From Anaerobaca sp035448545 (GTDB lineage: Bacteria; Planctomycetota; Phycisphaerae; Sedimentisphaerales; Anaerobacaceae): DNA of 64,000 nt. Made by a program: the position numbers and the translations under genes. Positions within the stretch are counted from its first letter, which is position 1, and every line of letters starts with the position of its first letter. The stretch covers positions 310,001-374,000 of the forward strand of contig DAOTJE010000001.1 in assembly GCA_035448545.1 (NCBI GenBank), read 5' to 3'. Positions 36,239 to 45,493 of this stretch are shown here, one piece after another. A model generated the notes under the pieces. That model had not been told where the DNA came from, ran no database searches, and saw only the letters and a program-made list of their open reading frames with translations.

Positions 36239-37240
36239 TCAATAGGCTTGGCCATCGCCGTACAAGGCATCGATTCCCGCCTCGACGGCGGCCCGTGACT
36301 CCGCCTTCATCAGGGTCATCGTCACCTGCTTGCGGCAGGGGTGCAGGCGGGCGTAGCGGACGATGAACTTGCGGAAATAACCGATCGCCCGTTTCTCAGG
36401 ATAGCCGTTCAGCACACGATGGAAGTGTTCGAGCATGATTGCCCGCTGCTCGGCGAGGTCCGGCGGGGGCGGGACCGGGCGATTCTCCCACACGCAGCGC
36501 AGGTCGCGGAAGATCCACGGATTGCCGATTGCGCCTCGGGCGACGACGAACCCATCGAGACCCGTCCGCTTCATCCGTTCGACGGCCGCGCGCGGGTCGA
36601 AGACATCGCCGCTGCCGATGACGGTGGCCGACGGGAACCGGGCCTTGACCTGAGCCAGGGTGTCCCAGTCGGCTTTCCCACGGTAGCGTTGTTCGACGGT
36701 GCGCCCGTGAATGACCAGCGCATCCACCCCTTCCTCGATGGACCGCGTCACGATCTCCCAGAAGTCGTCCTGCGAGGCGCTGTCGTGATCGATGCCGATG
36801 CGAAGCTTGATCAGCAGCGGACAGGCGATGGTCTCGCGGACCGTCTTGACGATGTCGATGACTGTTCTGGGGTGGGCCAGCAGGGCGCCGCCCCGCCCGC
36901 GCCGAAGGACCTTGGGCACCGGACAGGCGAAATTCAGATCGATCACGTCGTACCCGACCGCCACCAGGTCGCGGGCGGCCTTGGCCATGATCGCAGGGCT
37001 TTCACCCATGATCTGGGCGCCCACCGGATGCTCGTCGATGCCCGGCCGAAAGCAGGCCTTCCGCAGGACGCGCGGCTCGGCCATGCTCTTGGCCAGCATC
37101 ACATCGGCCAGCGCGAATGGACAGCCGAAACGCCGTGCGAACGAGCGCATGGTGTAGTCGCTGTACCCGCTGAGCGAAGCCTGGAAGAATGGAACGTCCA
37201 GCGTCAGGCTGCCAAGTCGTAGGGCGATGGGATTTTGCAT
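36239..37240 (-). CDS. dus: tRNA-dihydrouridine synthase
   Basis: A 333-residue FMN-dependent enzyme that reduces uridines in the tRNA D-loop. Seen are the FMN-binding start PFFQASLSGYSDYTMR, the catalytic Cys in NFACPVPKVLRRGRGGALL, the VIHGRTVEQRYRGKADWD loop and the phosphate-binding VIGSGDVFDP. It resembles the DusB-like branch. It is convergent with the GNAT gene and lies downstream of a DUF362 gene. Confidence 0.9.
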   Translation of the reverse strand: MQNPIALRLGSLTLDVPFFQASLSGYSDYTMRSFARRFGCPFALADVMLAKSMAEPRVLRKACFRPGIDEHPVGAQIMGESPAIMAKAARDLVAVGYDVIDLNFACPVPKVLRRGRGGALLAHPRTVIDIVKTVRETIACPLLIKLRIGIDHDSASQDDFWEIVTRSIEEGVDALVIHGRTVEQRYRGKADWDTLAQVKARFPSATVIGSGDVFDPRAAVERMKRTGLDGFVVARGAIGNPWIFRDLRCVWENRPVPPPPDLAEQRAIMLEHFHRVLNGYPEKRAIGYFRKFIVRYARLHPCRKQVTMTLMKAESRAAVEAGIDALYGDGQAY

Positions 37241-37269
37241 ACTCTTTCCGGGGCGATTCTCTGTGCGCC

Positions 37270-38589
37270 CTATGGCCTGTCCATGTGGTCGGCTTTGGGA
37301 CTGCGTCCGTCCCGACTGTCGATGGACGGCTTGCCGGTGAGAGTCTTGAGGATCTCACTGGTGACCGGCGGGCATCCGGGCACGTACTGCCCGTCCTGCC
37401 CGGACCGGGCGGCACAGTTGCCGATACAAAGGGTCCCCTCAGGCAGATTCGCATTCCCCTTGCCGATGGCGATATTCAGATGCCGCCAGGACGGGAAGTA
37501 GTCGAACAACTGGTCTCGATAGCCCTTCAGGAACAACAGCACGGTGGACTGACACGCACTGCAGGAGTTCCTGTCGAAGACCGTGACATTGGGAAACTCG
37601 ATGGTCAGGTTGGCCGGCGGCGTGGCAAACGGTGTAATCCAGTCCTCCCAATGATCGGGCGTCACGGAGATTGCGGCCAGGTCGATGACGCCGTAGCCCC
37701 GCGCCGCCCCGATCGCCAGATGGGGAACGGTCTCGGCGGTGGTCCCCATGAGCCGGCACGCCACCGCGTCGGCCGCAAACGCATCGGCGCCGGCGACCAC
37801 GGCATCCATCGCCTTGGCCTCGCCCGCGCTGGGCCCCAGACCCTCCATGCCCACCGTACCGTCGATGATAGCCAGGTGCGGACGCAGCACCGACGCCATG
37901 TCGGCGATCGCGATGTCGATCGGTTTCTCGTCGCTGCCTTCGACGGGCCCCAGCATGTGCAGTTGCACCTTGCTCCGCCGCCAGAGGCAGCCCTTCATGT
38001 TCTTGACCGCCAGCGTCACCACCGTGTGCATGTGCATCTTCATCACCGGGATCGAGACGACCAGATCGTAGTCGCACACGTCGGCGCAGAGCTTCAGCTT
38101 GTGGAGCGCCACACCCTGCTCAATGGCTACCTCGACGGGCGGGCGACGGTCCATGTCGATCAGGCCGCAGCCGCGTTTTCGGGCGACGTCGGCGATTCCG
38201 GATGTGACGAACGCCTCCATGGCGTCGACACCGGTAATCGGGCTTTCGCCGACGGCCACATCCGCACCCGCTTCGACCAGCGCGTCGATCGCGGCCGCGA
38301 CGACGTCCGGATGCGTCGTGATCCCCTCGCCCGGCGTTGCCACCCGGCCGACGTTGGGTTTGAGCAGCACGCGCTTGCCTCGCGCGGGCGACAGGTCCAG
38401 CCCCGCCAGGGCCGAGCGCGTATTGGCGTACGGCCCCTGGCCGTGGGCGACCTGGACCGATGGATGCGCAGTTGACTTCAAGAGCGGATTCTGTGCTAAC
38501 ATAGTCGTTGCGGCAAGGGCACGATACGGGGTTTCCAGTTGTCCCTCAAGTCGTGCCTGGTGATCGTCAACAAGCTGCAAAATATTCAT
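37270..38589 (-). CDS. DUF362 domain protein with C-terminal Cys cluster
   Basis: A 439-residue DUF362 family protein. Conserved parts are RVLLKPNVGRVATPGEG, THPDVVAAAIDALVEAGAD, LVVSIPVMKMHMHT and TLAVKNMKGC. The C-terminus has CSACQS and CIGNCAARSG, possible metal or iron-sulfur ligands absent from the shorter paralogue at 15,021. The start is uncertain: the ATG at 38589 lacks a ribosome binding site, and the ATG at 38502 (MLAQNPLLKS) is an alternative. The dus gene is 29 bp downstream on the same strand. Confidence 0.8.
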   Translation of the reverse strand: MNILQLVDDHQARLEGQLETPYRALAATTMLAQNPLLKSTAHPSVQVAHGQGPYANTRSALAGLDLSPARGKRVLLKPNVGRVATPGEGITTHPDVVAAAIDALVEAGADVAVGESPITGVDAMEAFVTSGIADVARKRGCGLIDMDRRPPVEVAIEQGVALHKLKLCADVCDYDLVVSIPVMKMHMHTVVTLAVKNMKGCLWRRSKVQLHMLGPVEGSDEKPIDIAIADMASVLRPHLAIIDGTVGMEGLGPSAGEAKAMDAVVAGADAFAADAVACRLMGTTAETVPHLAIGAARGYGVIDLAAISVTPDHWEDWITPFATPPANLTIEFPNVTVFDRNSCSACQSTVLLFLKGYRDQLFDYFPSWRHLNIAIGKGNANLPEGTLCIGNCAARSGQDGQYVPGCPPVTSEILKTLTGKPSIDSRDGRSPKADHMDRP

Positions 38590-38857
38590 TATATCGGTTT
38601 TCTCACTTCGCTGTCAAACGCTGGTTCGCCTTGCATCCATAGCGATCCGGATGGATATCGCGGTCGGATACCTCAGAATGACCGCCGCTTGAGGTTGCTA
38701 CCGGGGCGGGCGTATGGTAGCTTCAAACGTGTTTCCGGCCGCGAGGTGGCTTATCGAGCCTGAAAAATGGAGAGATTGACCGGCACAAGCCGATGAGACA
38801 ATCAATGGAAGTCAATCGCATATCCTGCTCGAAGCAGGTGATTCGAGGTGCACGACA

Positions 38858-39529
38858 TTGAGAAGACTGAGCGTATTGTCCGGCGGCGTGGTCCTGGTGG
38901 CCCTGGGAGCAGCCGCGTTCTTCGGCCGCGGGTTCTTCCGAGGCGCGATGACGATCCACGATCTGCTCACCGAGAACCAGCAGCTCAAGAGCGCCATCAC
39001 CAATCTGACTGCCGAGGATCAGATCGGCTATGCCAAGGTGATCTCCCAACGCACCGAGAGTGATGGGCGCCTGCTGACGACCCTGCGATTCGTCGAGACC
39101 AGCCGCGAGGACAAGACCCAGACGATCCTTCAGAAGGAGTACACGATCGAGGGGGACGTCATTCATTTCGATGCCCTGATCGTCAAGTTCACGGACCAGA
39201 TGGTTATGGACGGCAAGGCCCGCGCCCTGTATATCTGGCGCCGTGTCTACGGCGAGAAGATGGCCCCCGAGGAAGGGTTGCCCATCGAGACGATGGGCAG
39301 TGAGCCCAAACGCTACGCCGACCTGCTCAAGCTTCTTCCCGCCGACCAGCGCGACCTATTCTGGTCCCACATCTGGGACCTCGCCCACGACCCCGAGGCC
39401 CTGTCGCAATACGGCATCAAGGCCATCTACGGCAACGTCATCTATTCCCAGCTCCGCGAGGGCCTGATCTACGTCTTCAAGATTGGTCCCACCGGCCACC
39501 TCTACGTCGAAGATGTCCCCGCCATGTAG
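38858..39529 (+). CDS. Membrane-anchored hypothetical protein
   Basis: A 223-residue protein with an N-terminal membrane segment (LSGGVVLVALGAAAFFGRGF) and a short coiled-coil-like stretch (TIHDLLTENQQLKSAITNL). A globular domain with many acidic and aromatic residues follows. Translation appears to begin at the TTG at 38858, with GAGGTG upstream. I recognise no family. The next gene is lhgO on the same strand after 112 bp. Confidence 0.6.
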   Translation: MRRLSVLSGGVVLVALGAAAFFGRGFFRGAMTIHDLLTENQQLKSAITNLTAEDQIGYAKVISQRTESDGRLLTTLRFVETSREDKTQTILQKEYTIEGDVIHFDALIVKFTDQMVMDGKARALYIWRRVYGEKMAPEEGLPIETMGSEPKRYADLLKLLPADQRDLFWSHIWDLAHDPEALSQYGIKAIYGNVIYSQLREGLIYVFKIGPTGHLYVEDVPAM

Positions 39530-39641
39530 CACCGGCTCGTCTCCGCTTGCTCGGCTGCACCGCCGTTGCGCGTTGACGGGTGGGGGCGGTCCGGGTATGG
39601 TGTGGGCGGCGTTGTGATCGGCAGACCATGAACGGGCGGCT

Positions 39642-40862
39642 ATGCGACCGGAAACGGATTTCGACATTGTCATCATCGGAGGCGGTATTGTAGGATTGGC
39701 CTCGGCGTACAAGCTTGTGCAGAGGCATCCGCAGGTCCGTCTGGCGGTGCTGGAGAAGGAGGACCGGCTGGCGACCCACCAGAGCGGCCGCAATTCCGGC
39801 GTGATCCATTCGGGCCTCTACTACAAGCCCGGCTCCGCCAAAGCGAAGACCTGCGCCGCCGGACGCAAGGAATTGATCGCCTTCGCCCGGCAATACAAAA
39901 TTCCGCACGACATCTGCGGCAAGATCATCGTTGCCACCGACCCGCGCGAGCTGCCCGCCATGGAGCGAATCTTCCAGAACGGCCTGGCCAACGGGGTCGA
40001 AGGCCTGGAGAAGATCGGGCCCGGGCGAATCAAGCAGATCGAGCCATCCGTCGCCGGCATCGGAGGCCTTCACGTCCCCAGCGCCGGGATCATCGACTTC
40101 GTCGCGGTGGCCGAGCAGTTGGCCGAACTGATCTGCGAGCACCGGCCGGAGAACAAGGTCCTCACCGGCTATCGGGTCGAGTCCTTCGACAGGCACGATT
40201 TCTACCTGAACATCAGGACCTCTCGCGGGCAGGTCAGCACGCGCTACGTCGTCAACTGCGCCGGTCTCCAATCCGACCGGATCGCCTGGATGGACCGTGT
40301 TGATCCCGGCGTCAGGATCGTCCCATTTCGCGGGGACTATTGTGATTTGAGCCCGGAAGCGGCGCAAAAGGTGAGGAATCTGGTCTATCCCGTACCCGAT
40401 CCGGCCTTCCCGTTCCTGGGCGTGCACTTCACACGCATGCTCTCCGGCGGCGTGGAGTGCGGCCCCAGCGCGGTCTTCTCCTTTAAGAGGGAAGGCTACG
40501 GCAAGACGGATTTCAGCCTTCAGGACACATGGGATGCCCTGTCGTACCGGGGCACCTGGCGTCTGTTCCTTCGCCACTGGCGCTACGGGCTGGGCGAGTG
40601 TGCCCGCACGTTCTCGAAGAAGCGGCTGGTCGCGCAGCTCCAACGGCTGGTGCCCTCGCTGACCGTCGAAGACCTTCGGCCCGGGAACGCCGGCATCCGC
40701 GCGCAGGCCTTAGGCCCCAGAGGCGAGTTGGTGGATGATTTCAAGATCGAAGCGACGCAGAACGCGATTCACGTTCTGAACGCACCGTCGCCGGCGGCAA
40801 CCGCCTGCCTGGCCATCGGCGATCACATCTGCGGACTCGCGACGGAGCGATTTCAATTGTGA
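39642..40862 (+). CDS. lhgO: L-2-hydroxyglutarate oxidase/dehydrogenase
   Basis: A 406-residue FAD-dependent oxidoreductase that oxidises L-2-hydroxyglutarate to 2-oxoglutarate. The N-terminal FAD motif is IVIIGGGIVGLASAYKL. The HQSGRNSGVIHSGLYY segment is diagnostic of the LhgO/YgaF branch, and GGLHVPSAGIIDF and VNCAGLQSDRIA follow. Length is normal. It is followed after nine bases by the CGGC-domain gene, so both may be cotranscribed. Confidence 0.9.
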   Translation: MRPETDFDIVIIGGGIVGLASAYKLVQRHPQVRLAVLEKEDRLATHQSGRNSGVIHSGLYYKPGSAKAKTCAAGRKELIAFARQYKIPHDICGKIIVATDPRELPAMERIFQNGLANGVEGLEKIGPGRIKQIEPSVAGIGGLHVPSAGIIDFVAVAEQLAELICEHRPENKVLTGYRVESFDRHDFYLNIRTSRGQVSTRYVVNCAGLQSDRIAWMDRVDPGVRIVPFRGDYCDLSPEAAQKVRNLVYPVPDPAFPFLGVHFTRMLSGGVECGPSAVFSFKREGYGKTDFSLQDTWDALSYRGTWRLFLRHWRYGLGECARTFSKKRLVAQLQRLVPSLTVEDLRPGNAGIRAQALGPRGELVDDFKIEATQNAIHVLNAPSPAATACLAIGDHICGLATERFQL

Positions 40863-40871
40863 GAAGCTGAT

Positions 40872-41294
40872 ATGATCGACCTGGCGGCGAAGCGGTACAT
40901 CGTTCTGGTGCAATGTCATATCGTCAAGGAACGCTGCCCGGGCTACCTTTGTGAGAAGGCCTTCCACGAGCGGACCGGCGGCTTTGCGCCGTATCCGAAA
41001 GACCATGCATACCGGATGCTCTCGATGACCTGCGGCGGCTGCTGTGGACGCGCCCTGCATCGAAAACTCACGCTGCTGCTCCGGACGATCGGCAAGCAGG
41101 AAGGAATCACCAGAGAGCAGATCGTGGTGCAACTGTCCTCGTGTATCACGAACGACAACTTCCACGCACCGCCGTGCCCCCACCTGGACTACCTTCGGGC
41201 GCTGATCGCGCGAATCCAACTCGACGTGCTCGATGCCAGCGTCATCAGCGCGACCGCCGAGAAGCGAAGACGAGAGGGGCGATATCAGTCCTGA
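40872..41294 (+). CDS. CGGC-domain putative metal-binding protein
   Basis: A 140-residue protein with the CGGC signature (MTCGGCCGRALHRKL) and further cysteines in CHIVKERCPGYLCEKAF and CPHLD. The family is predicted to bind metal; its function is not established. Nine bases separate it from lhgO, and priA starts ten bases after its stop. Confidence 0.8.
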   Translation: MIDLAAKRYIVLVQCHIVKERCPGYLCEKAFHERTGGFAPYPKDHAYRMLSMTCGGCCGRALHRKLTLLLRTIGKQEGITREQIVVQLSSCITNDNFHAPPCPHLDYLRALIARIQLDVLDASVISATAEKRRREGRYQS

Positions 41295-41304
41295 GTCGAA
41301 CACC

Positions 41305-43665
41305 ATGACAAGGAAGCACGCGACGCCCAGTCTGTTCGCCTCCCAGGAACCGCCCGAGCCGGCGTGCACGCACATTATCCGCGTGGCCCTGGCCTCGGCG
41401 GCGGACACGGAATTCGACTACCTCGTGCCCGATGCGCTTTGGCCCATCGAAGTCGGACGTCGTGTCGAGGTGCCGTTCGGCAGGGGCAACAAACCTGAGG
41501 TCGGTTTCTGCGTCGAGTCGGACGTTGTGCCCGCGAGGGCTTTCGACAGGGTGGGCCGACAGGTCCGTCTCAAGCGGGTCGCCGGCGTTCTCGACGCCGA
41601 GCCGCTGCTTGGCCCCGACCTGATGGAGCTGGCGCGGTGGATCGGCGACTATTACGTCTGTCCGCTCGGCCAGGTGCTGGCGGCGATGGTGCCCGGTGCG
41701 GTCAAGCGGGCAGCCGGCGTCAAGAAGCAGCGCTGCGTATATCTTGGCGCACGGGCCGAGGAGATCGCGGCGAATCTCCGCAGCGCCACACAGAAGCGGA
41801 TCGTCAGTTTCCTGGGCGAGCGCAAGGCGCTGACAGTTGACTCGGCGGTCGAGATGGACGAATTGGTTGCGGCGGTTGATTGCCGCGCGCCTGCGGTCAA
41901 GCGACTGGCTGAGAAGGGCATCGTCAAGGTCACGGTGAAGAAGGTCCTGCACGCCTTGCCGGTGGTGCCCGAGGCGATGGCTCTTCCCGAACGTGAGGTC
42001 GTGCTGAATGCCGACCAGCAGCGCGGGCTCGAACAGATCGTGCGTCAGATCGAGTCCGGTCGCTTCGGCGTCACCCTCCTGCATGGCGTCACCGACAGCG
42101 GCAAGACCGAACTGTACATCCGTGCGATCGAGGCGGTTCTCCGGAAGGGCAAGGCGGCCATCGTGCTGCTGCCGGAGATCGCGCTAACCGCCCAGACGGT
42201 GCAGCGATTCAGCGCGCGGTTCGCGCGGATCGCCGTAATGCACTCCGGCCTGACCGCCGGCCAGCGCAACGTCCAATGGCAGAAGATTCGAGACGGCCAG
42301 ACCGATGTTGTGATCGGTGCCCGCTCGGCGGTCTTTGCGCCACTGCCCAACTTGGGGATTGTGGTTGTCGACGAGGAACACGAGCCGAGCTACAAACAGG
42401 ATACCGCCCCGCGCTACCACGGCCGGGACGTGGCCATCAAACGGGCCCAACTGGCCGGCGCGCACTGCATCTTGGGTAGCGCCACCCCTTCGCTGGAGAG
42501 CCTTCACAACAGTCGCACCAGGTCCAGCTTCACTCTCGTCCGTCTTCCCAGACGCGTGATGGACCTGCCGATGCCCGAGATGAAGCTGGTCGATATGCGG
42601 GCGCGCGATGCCGTCGCCGACCGGCGGGACCTGCTCAGCCAGCCTCTGGCTGCGCACCTGGCCGAGACGCTGGCGCGGAAGGAGCAGGCGATCCTCTTGC
42701 TGAACCGGCGAGGCTACAGCAACTTCGTCTTCTGCCCTTCCTGCAAATACATGCTGCAATGCCGCAACTGCGACGCAGCGCTGACCTTCCACAAGACATC
42801 GCGTTCGACCGCGCCCATGAAAACCGTTACCGGCCGGCATATGGACTTCGGCTATGCGATCTGCCACCATTGTCTGGCCCAGACGCTGGTCCCGCGGGAC
42901 TGTCCCGTGTGCGGCAAGGCGATGACTATGATCGGCCTGGGTTCGCAGCGGCTCGAAGAGGAGTTGGCGGCGAGATTCCCGCAGGCTCGGGTTCGGCGGG
43001 TCGACAGCGATTCCATGGCCAGCCAGGACTACTACCGGCTCCTGAAGGAATTCGGCCAGGGCCGCATCGATATCCTGGCCGGTACCCAGATCCTCGCCAA
43101 GGGCCTGCACTTTCCCAACGTCACGTTGGTGGGCGTTGTCAGCGCCGATACGTGCCTGTATTTACCGGACTTTCGGTCCAACGAGCGGACGTTTCAATTG
43201 ATCTCGCAGGTGGCCGGGCGGGCCGGACGCTCGGAGAAGCATGGCACCGTCTTCGTCCAGACGTATTTTCCCGACCAGCCGACGATCCAGTTCGCCCTCC
43301 GGCAGGATTTCGAGGGCTTCGTCCGTGAGGAGATGAAGCACCGCGAGGTCTGCACGCTGCCTCCGCTGTGGCGTTTGGCGACGATTGTGATGCGTGACGA
43401 GACGTACGACCGGCTCGAAACCGCCGCCCATAAGATGCGTGTGCGGATCGATGAGATCATCGCCCACCACGGCCTTCAGGCGAAGGTCCGCGGCCCGATG
43501 CCCGCGGTCATCAGTCGGATTCAGCGGTTTCATCGCCTGCAGATCGTAATCCAGGCGCCGACCGCCGCGATCATGGGAAAGCTGTTTACCAGCCTGCGGA
43601 GCGCCCCACCGATCCGTCCGGCGGTGAAAATTGCTGTTGACATCGACCCGGTCGACTTGTTATAG
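41305..43665 (+). CDS. priA: Primosomal protein N' (PriA helicase)
   Basis: A 786-residue 3'-5' DNA helicase that restarts stalled replication forks. The Walker A motif is HGVTDSGKTELYIR, the helicase box is DEEHEPSYKQ, and GSATPSLESL and QVAGRAGRSEKHG follow. Two zinc-binding cysteine clusters lie in CPSCKYMLQCRNC and CHHC...CPVCG. The ATG at 41305 begins the protein; an upstream reading overlaps the CGGC gene. The gene ends just before tRNA-Pro, and the integrase frame overlaps its last 80 bases antisense. Confidence 0.94.
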   Translation: MTRKHATPSLFASQEPPEPACTHIIRVALASAADTEFDYLVPDALWPIEVGRRVEVPFGRGNKPEVGFCVESDVVPARAFDRVGRQVRLKRVAGVLDAEPLLGPDLMELARWIGDYYVCPLGQVLAAMVPGAVKRAAGVKKQRCVYLGARAEEIAANLRSATQKRIVSFLGERKALTVDSAVEMDELVAAVDCRAPAVKRLAEKGIVKVTVKKVLHALPVVPEAMALPEREVVLNADQQRGLEQIVRQIESGRFGVTLLHGVTDSGKTELYIRAIEAVLRKGKAAIVLLPEIALTAQTVQRFSARFARIAVMHSGLTAGQRNVQWQKIRDGQTDVVIGARSAVFAPLPNLGIVVVDEEHEPSYKQDTAPRYHGRDVAIKRAQLAGAHCILGSATPSLESLHNSRTRSSFTLVRLPRRVMDLPMPEMKLVDMRARDAVADRRDLLSQPLAAHLAETLARKEQAILLLNRRGYSNFVFCPSCKYMLQCRNCDAALTFHKTSRSTAPMKTVTGRHMDFGYAICHHCLAQTLVPRDCPVCGKAMTMIGLGSQRLEEELAARFPQARVRRVDSDSMASQDYYRLLKEFGQGRIDILAGTQILAKGLHFPNVTLVGVVSADTCLYLPDFRSNERTFQLISQVAGRAGRSEKHGTVFVQTYFPDQPTIQFALRQDFEGFVREEMKHREVCTLPPLWRLATIVMRDETYDRLETAAHKMRVRIDEIIAHHGLQAKVRGPMPAVISRIQRFHRLQIVIQAPTAAIMGKLFTSLRSAPPIRPAVKIAVDIDPVDLL

Positions 43666-45010
43666 CTTGCAATCCTTCGCGACGCGTGCTATACTGCATG
43701 TTTCGACGACCGGGGAGTAGCTCAGCTTGGCTTAGAGCGCTGCGTTCGGGACGCAGAGGTCGCAGGTTCAAATCCTGTCTCCCCGATTTCCCCTCGTCCC
43801 CCGTAAGACCATTTGACAGCAAGGGTTTATGAAGGGCAGGCGTGACATTCGATTGCAGTTGATGCACCATATTCGCACCTAAATTACCCGAAAGCACCGC
43901 GTCGGCCACCTTCTCGGTGATGCCCGCGAGGCGATCATTGCGAGCGCGACCATAGATGTTCGCGGTCAGGTGGGGGGTACTGTGGCGGGCCAGTTCTTGG
44001 GCCTCCCGGTGCGTGGCTCCTGCCTCGTATGTAAATGTGACGAACGCCGTGCGCAGGGCGTGGAAGGCAATCTTCCCCTCGGCGGTCTTCTTCGGTATTC
44101 CCGCCCGAATCAGGTCTTTGTCCAGTTCCCTGGCTGGATGGGAGGGCACATACAGCAGGGCGTCGGGAGGGCACAGGTACTGGCGAAAAAACTGAGCGTA
44201 GAGGCTTGGCACGAGGCCGCTTCCCGCGAAGGTTTCGAGCTCTTTCACAAGGCGGTGCGGCAGTGGCTGAAAACCGGCCTTGCGGTTCTTGGTCCAGGCG
44301 GGGTCCAGTTTCAGGCCCATGTTGACGGTATCCAGGTGCCGCCGGGTCAGAGATCGGAGTTCCCCGGCGCGAAGCCCGGTCACCATTGCGATGACGTAGA
44401 GAATCTTCAGGTGCGGCGCCGCTACCTTCAAGAGGCGTTGTGTCTCGTCCAGGCTCAAAGCGCGATACTGGGATCGTGGTGTCGTGTCGATCTTGCTCAA
44501 TTTGGCCAGTGGGTTGTCCTGTAAATAGCCGCGAATGACGAGCCAATTGCACAAGCTGCGAAGGGCCTCGACGAGATTGCCAATTGTTTTGCCCGTTTTG
44601 CCTCGGGCGGCCAGTTCGCGGATCGTTGCTTCAACACGTGGCAGCAGGCCGTCCAAGTCGCCCAACGTTTTTAGTTCCAATGTCTGGGCCCATGAGGTCA
44701 AGTGACGGGACTTGTAGTAGGCGTGTTTCGTTGCCCATGCCCTGCCTTTGTGCCCACCCTGCGCCCGTCCCCAAGCGAGGTATTCGGCCACGGCCTCCAT
44801 GAACGGGCGACCCCTGTGCTTCAAGTGTGTTTGCGACGGCTCGCGATAGCCGAGCCGGATCTGTCGATGGTCGTCCTCCAGCTTCCTCGCGATGCGGAGG
44901 GTTTCGGACCGCTTTGTTGTGCCCGTGAAGTATTTTTTCTTCCCCGTCTGGTCGATGAAAAACCCCTGGTATCGACCGCTTGTGCTTGGCTTGTGCCTCA
45001 CTCCGGCCAT
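43586..45010 (-). CDS. int: Tyrosine recombinase integrase with host-derived C-terminus
   Basis: A 474-residue phage-type integrase that inserts and excises the island. Catalytic residues appear in MVTGLRAGELRSL (Arg), FHALRTAFVTF (His-x-x-Arg) and the final Tyr near HSTPHLTANIYGRA. The N-terminal half holds an arm-binding and SAM-like region (about residues 1-170). From GKSGRQDLN onwards the frame reads the att core, antisense tRNA-Pro and antisense priA, so the last 59 residues are host-derived. In the excised circle the same frame continues into 63248-62962, giving about 510 residues. Confidence 0.92.
   Translation of the reverse strand: MAGVRHKPSTSGRYQGFFIDQTGKKKYFTGTTKRSETLRIARKLEDDHRQIRLGYREPSQTHLKHRGRPFMEAVAEYLAWGRAQGGHKGRAWATKHAYYKSRHLTSWAQTLELKTLGDLDGLLPRVEATIRELAARGKTGKTIGNLVEALRSLCNWLVIRGYLQDNPLAKLSKIDTTPRSQYRALSLDETQRLLKVAAPHLKILYVIAMVTGLRAGELRSLTRRHLDTVNMGLKLDPAWTKNRKAGFQPLPHRLVKELETFAGSGLVPSLYAQFFRQYLCPPDALLYVPSHPARELDKDLIRAGIPKKTAEGKIAFHALRTAFVTFTYEAGATHREAQELARHSTPHLTANIYGRARNDRLAGITEKVADAVLSGNLGANMVHQLQSNVTPALHKPLLSNGLTGDEGKSGRQDLNLRPLRPERSALSQAELLPGRRNMQYSTRREGLQAITSRPGRCQQQFSPPDGSVGRSAGW
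43667..43695 (+). promoter_or_regulatory. Sigma-70-type promoter of tRNA-Pro
   Basis: TTGCAA (43667-43672) and TATACT (43690-43695) are separated by exactly 17 bases. The tRNA-Pro gene starts 15 bases further on. The promoter lies directly after the priA stop codon. Confidence 0.72.
43711..43786 (+). tRNA. tRNA-Pro (anticodon CGG), integration site
   Basis: A 76-nt cloverleaf with acceptor stem CGGGGAG pairing with CTCCCCG. The anticodon arm CTGCG-TTCGGGA-CGCAG gives anticodon CGG, and the T arm carries GGTTCAAATCC. No CCA is encoded. The last 22 nt belong to the att core shared with the far end of the island, so integration reconstitutes an intact tRNA here. Confidence 0.93.
43765..43795. 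repeat. attL, 31-bp direct repeat
   Basis: Begins GGTTCAAATCCTGTCTCCCC and ends GATTTCCCCTC, identical to 63249-63279. It spans the tRNA-Pro T arm, acceptor stem and 9 bases beyond. It is the core at which the integrase recombined element and chromosome. Confidence 0.9.
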
Positions 45011-45011
45011 G

Positions 45012-45191
45012 CTACTGCCTCACTTTTTGCCAACATGCCTGAAGATAAGCCGAGACGGACAAACCGCTCCTGCGCGCGTCCTCCATGAGTGTTTTGTGCT
45101 CGGCGCGCGTCATTCGAAGGGTGACGATCTCGGAAAGTCGCTCGCTGGCCTTCTTCGGCGGCCTGCCCATTTTCTTTTTTCTGTTGGCCAT
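45012..45191 (-). CDS. Small ribbon-helix-helix protein
   Basis: A 59-residue basic protein: MANRKKKMGRPPKKASE leads into RLSEIVTLRMTRAEH and a short helix GLSVSAYLQACW. The pattern is that of ribbon-helix-helix DNA-binding proteins such as MobC or CopG. It lies immediately upstream of the integrase (TAGCATG junction) and is probably cotranscribed; it could regulate excision or act at the origin. Confidence 0.7.
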   Translation of the reverse strand: MANRKKKMGRPPKKASERLSEIVTLRMTRAEHKTLMEDARRSGLSVSAYLQACWQKVRQ

Positions 45192-45223
45192 GATAGCATT
45201 ATACTTTACGTAATCGAATTAAG

Positions 45224-45493
45224 TCAAGCGCTGATTTGAGAGATTCTTCGTTGCAAGTGCTCGGCTTCCTTCCTGGCGGCCTCCAGCCGTCTGCTGATGT
45301 GCTCCCGCAAGGCCCGCACAGTCCAAGTCGGTTCACCGAACAGCCGAACGCTCGGGGGTAGCTCGCCCCGCTCGACGGCGCGTTTGATGCTCACGCGATG
45401 CCGGCCGAACATTGCGGCCAGCGTTTTTTCGCTGAGTAATGTATCTGGCGACAGGTCGCCAAGATCGCGGATGATTCCTGTTTCGTTGGTCAC
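45224..45493 (-). CDS. Helix-turn-helix protein, excisionase/AlpA-like
   Basis: An 89-residue protein. LLSEKTLAAMFGRHRVSIKR is a helix-turn-helix, followed by the wing-like GELPPSVRLFGEPTWTVRA, typical of AlpA or excisionase-type proteins that steer integrase or regulate satellites. A helical tail closes it. It overlaps the upstream gene by four bases, so the two are coupled. Confidence 0.75.
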   Translation of the reverse strand: MTNETGIIRDLGDLSPDTLLSEKTLAAMFGRHRVSIKRAVERGELPPSVRLFGEPTWTVRALREHISRRLEAARKEAEHLQRRISQISA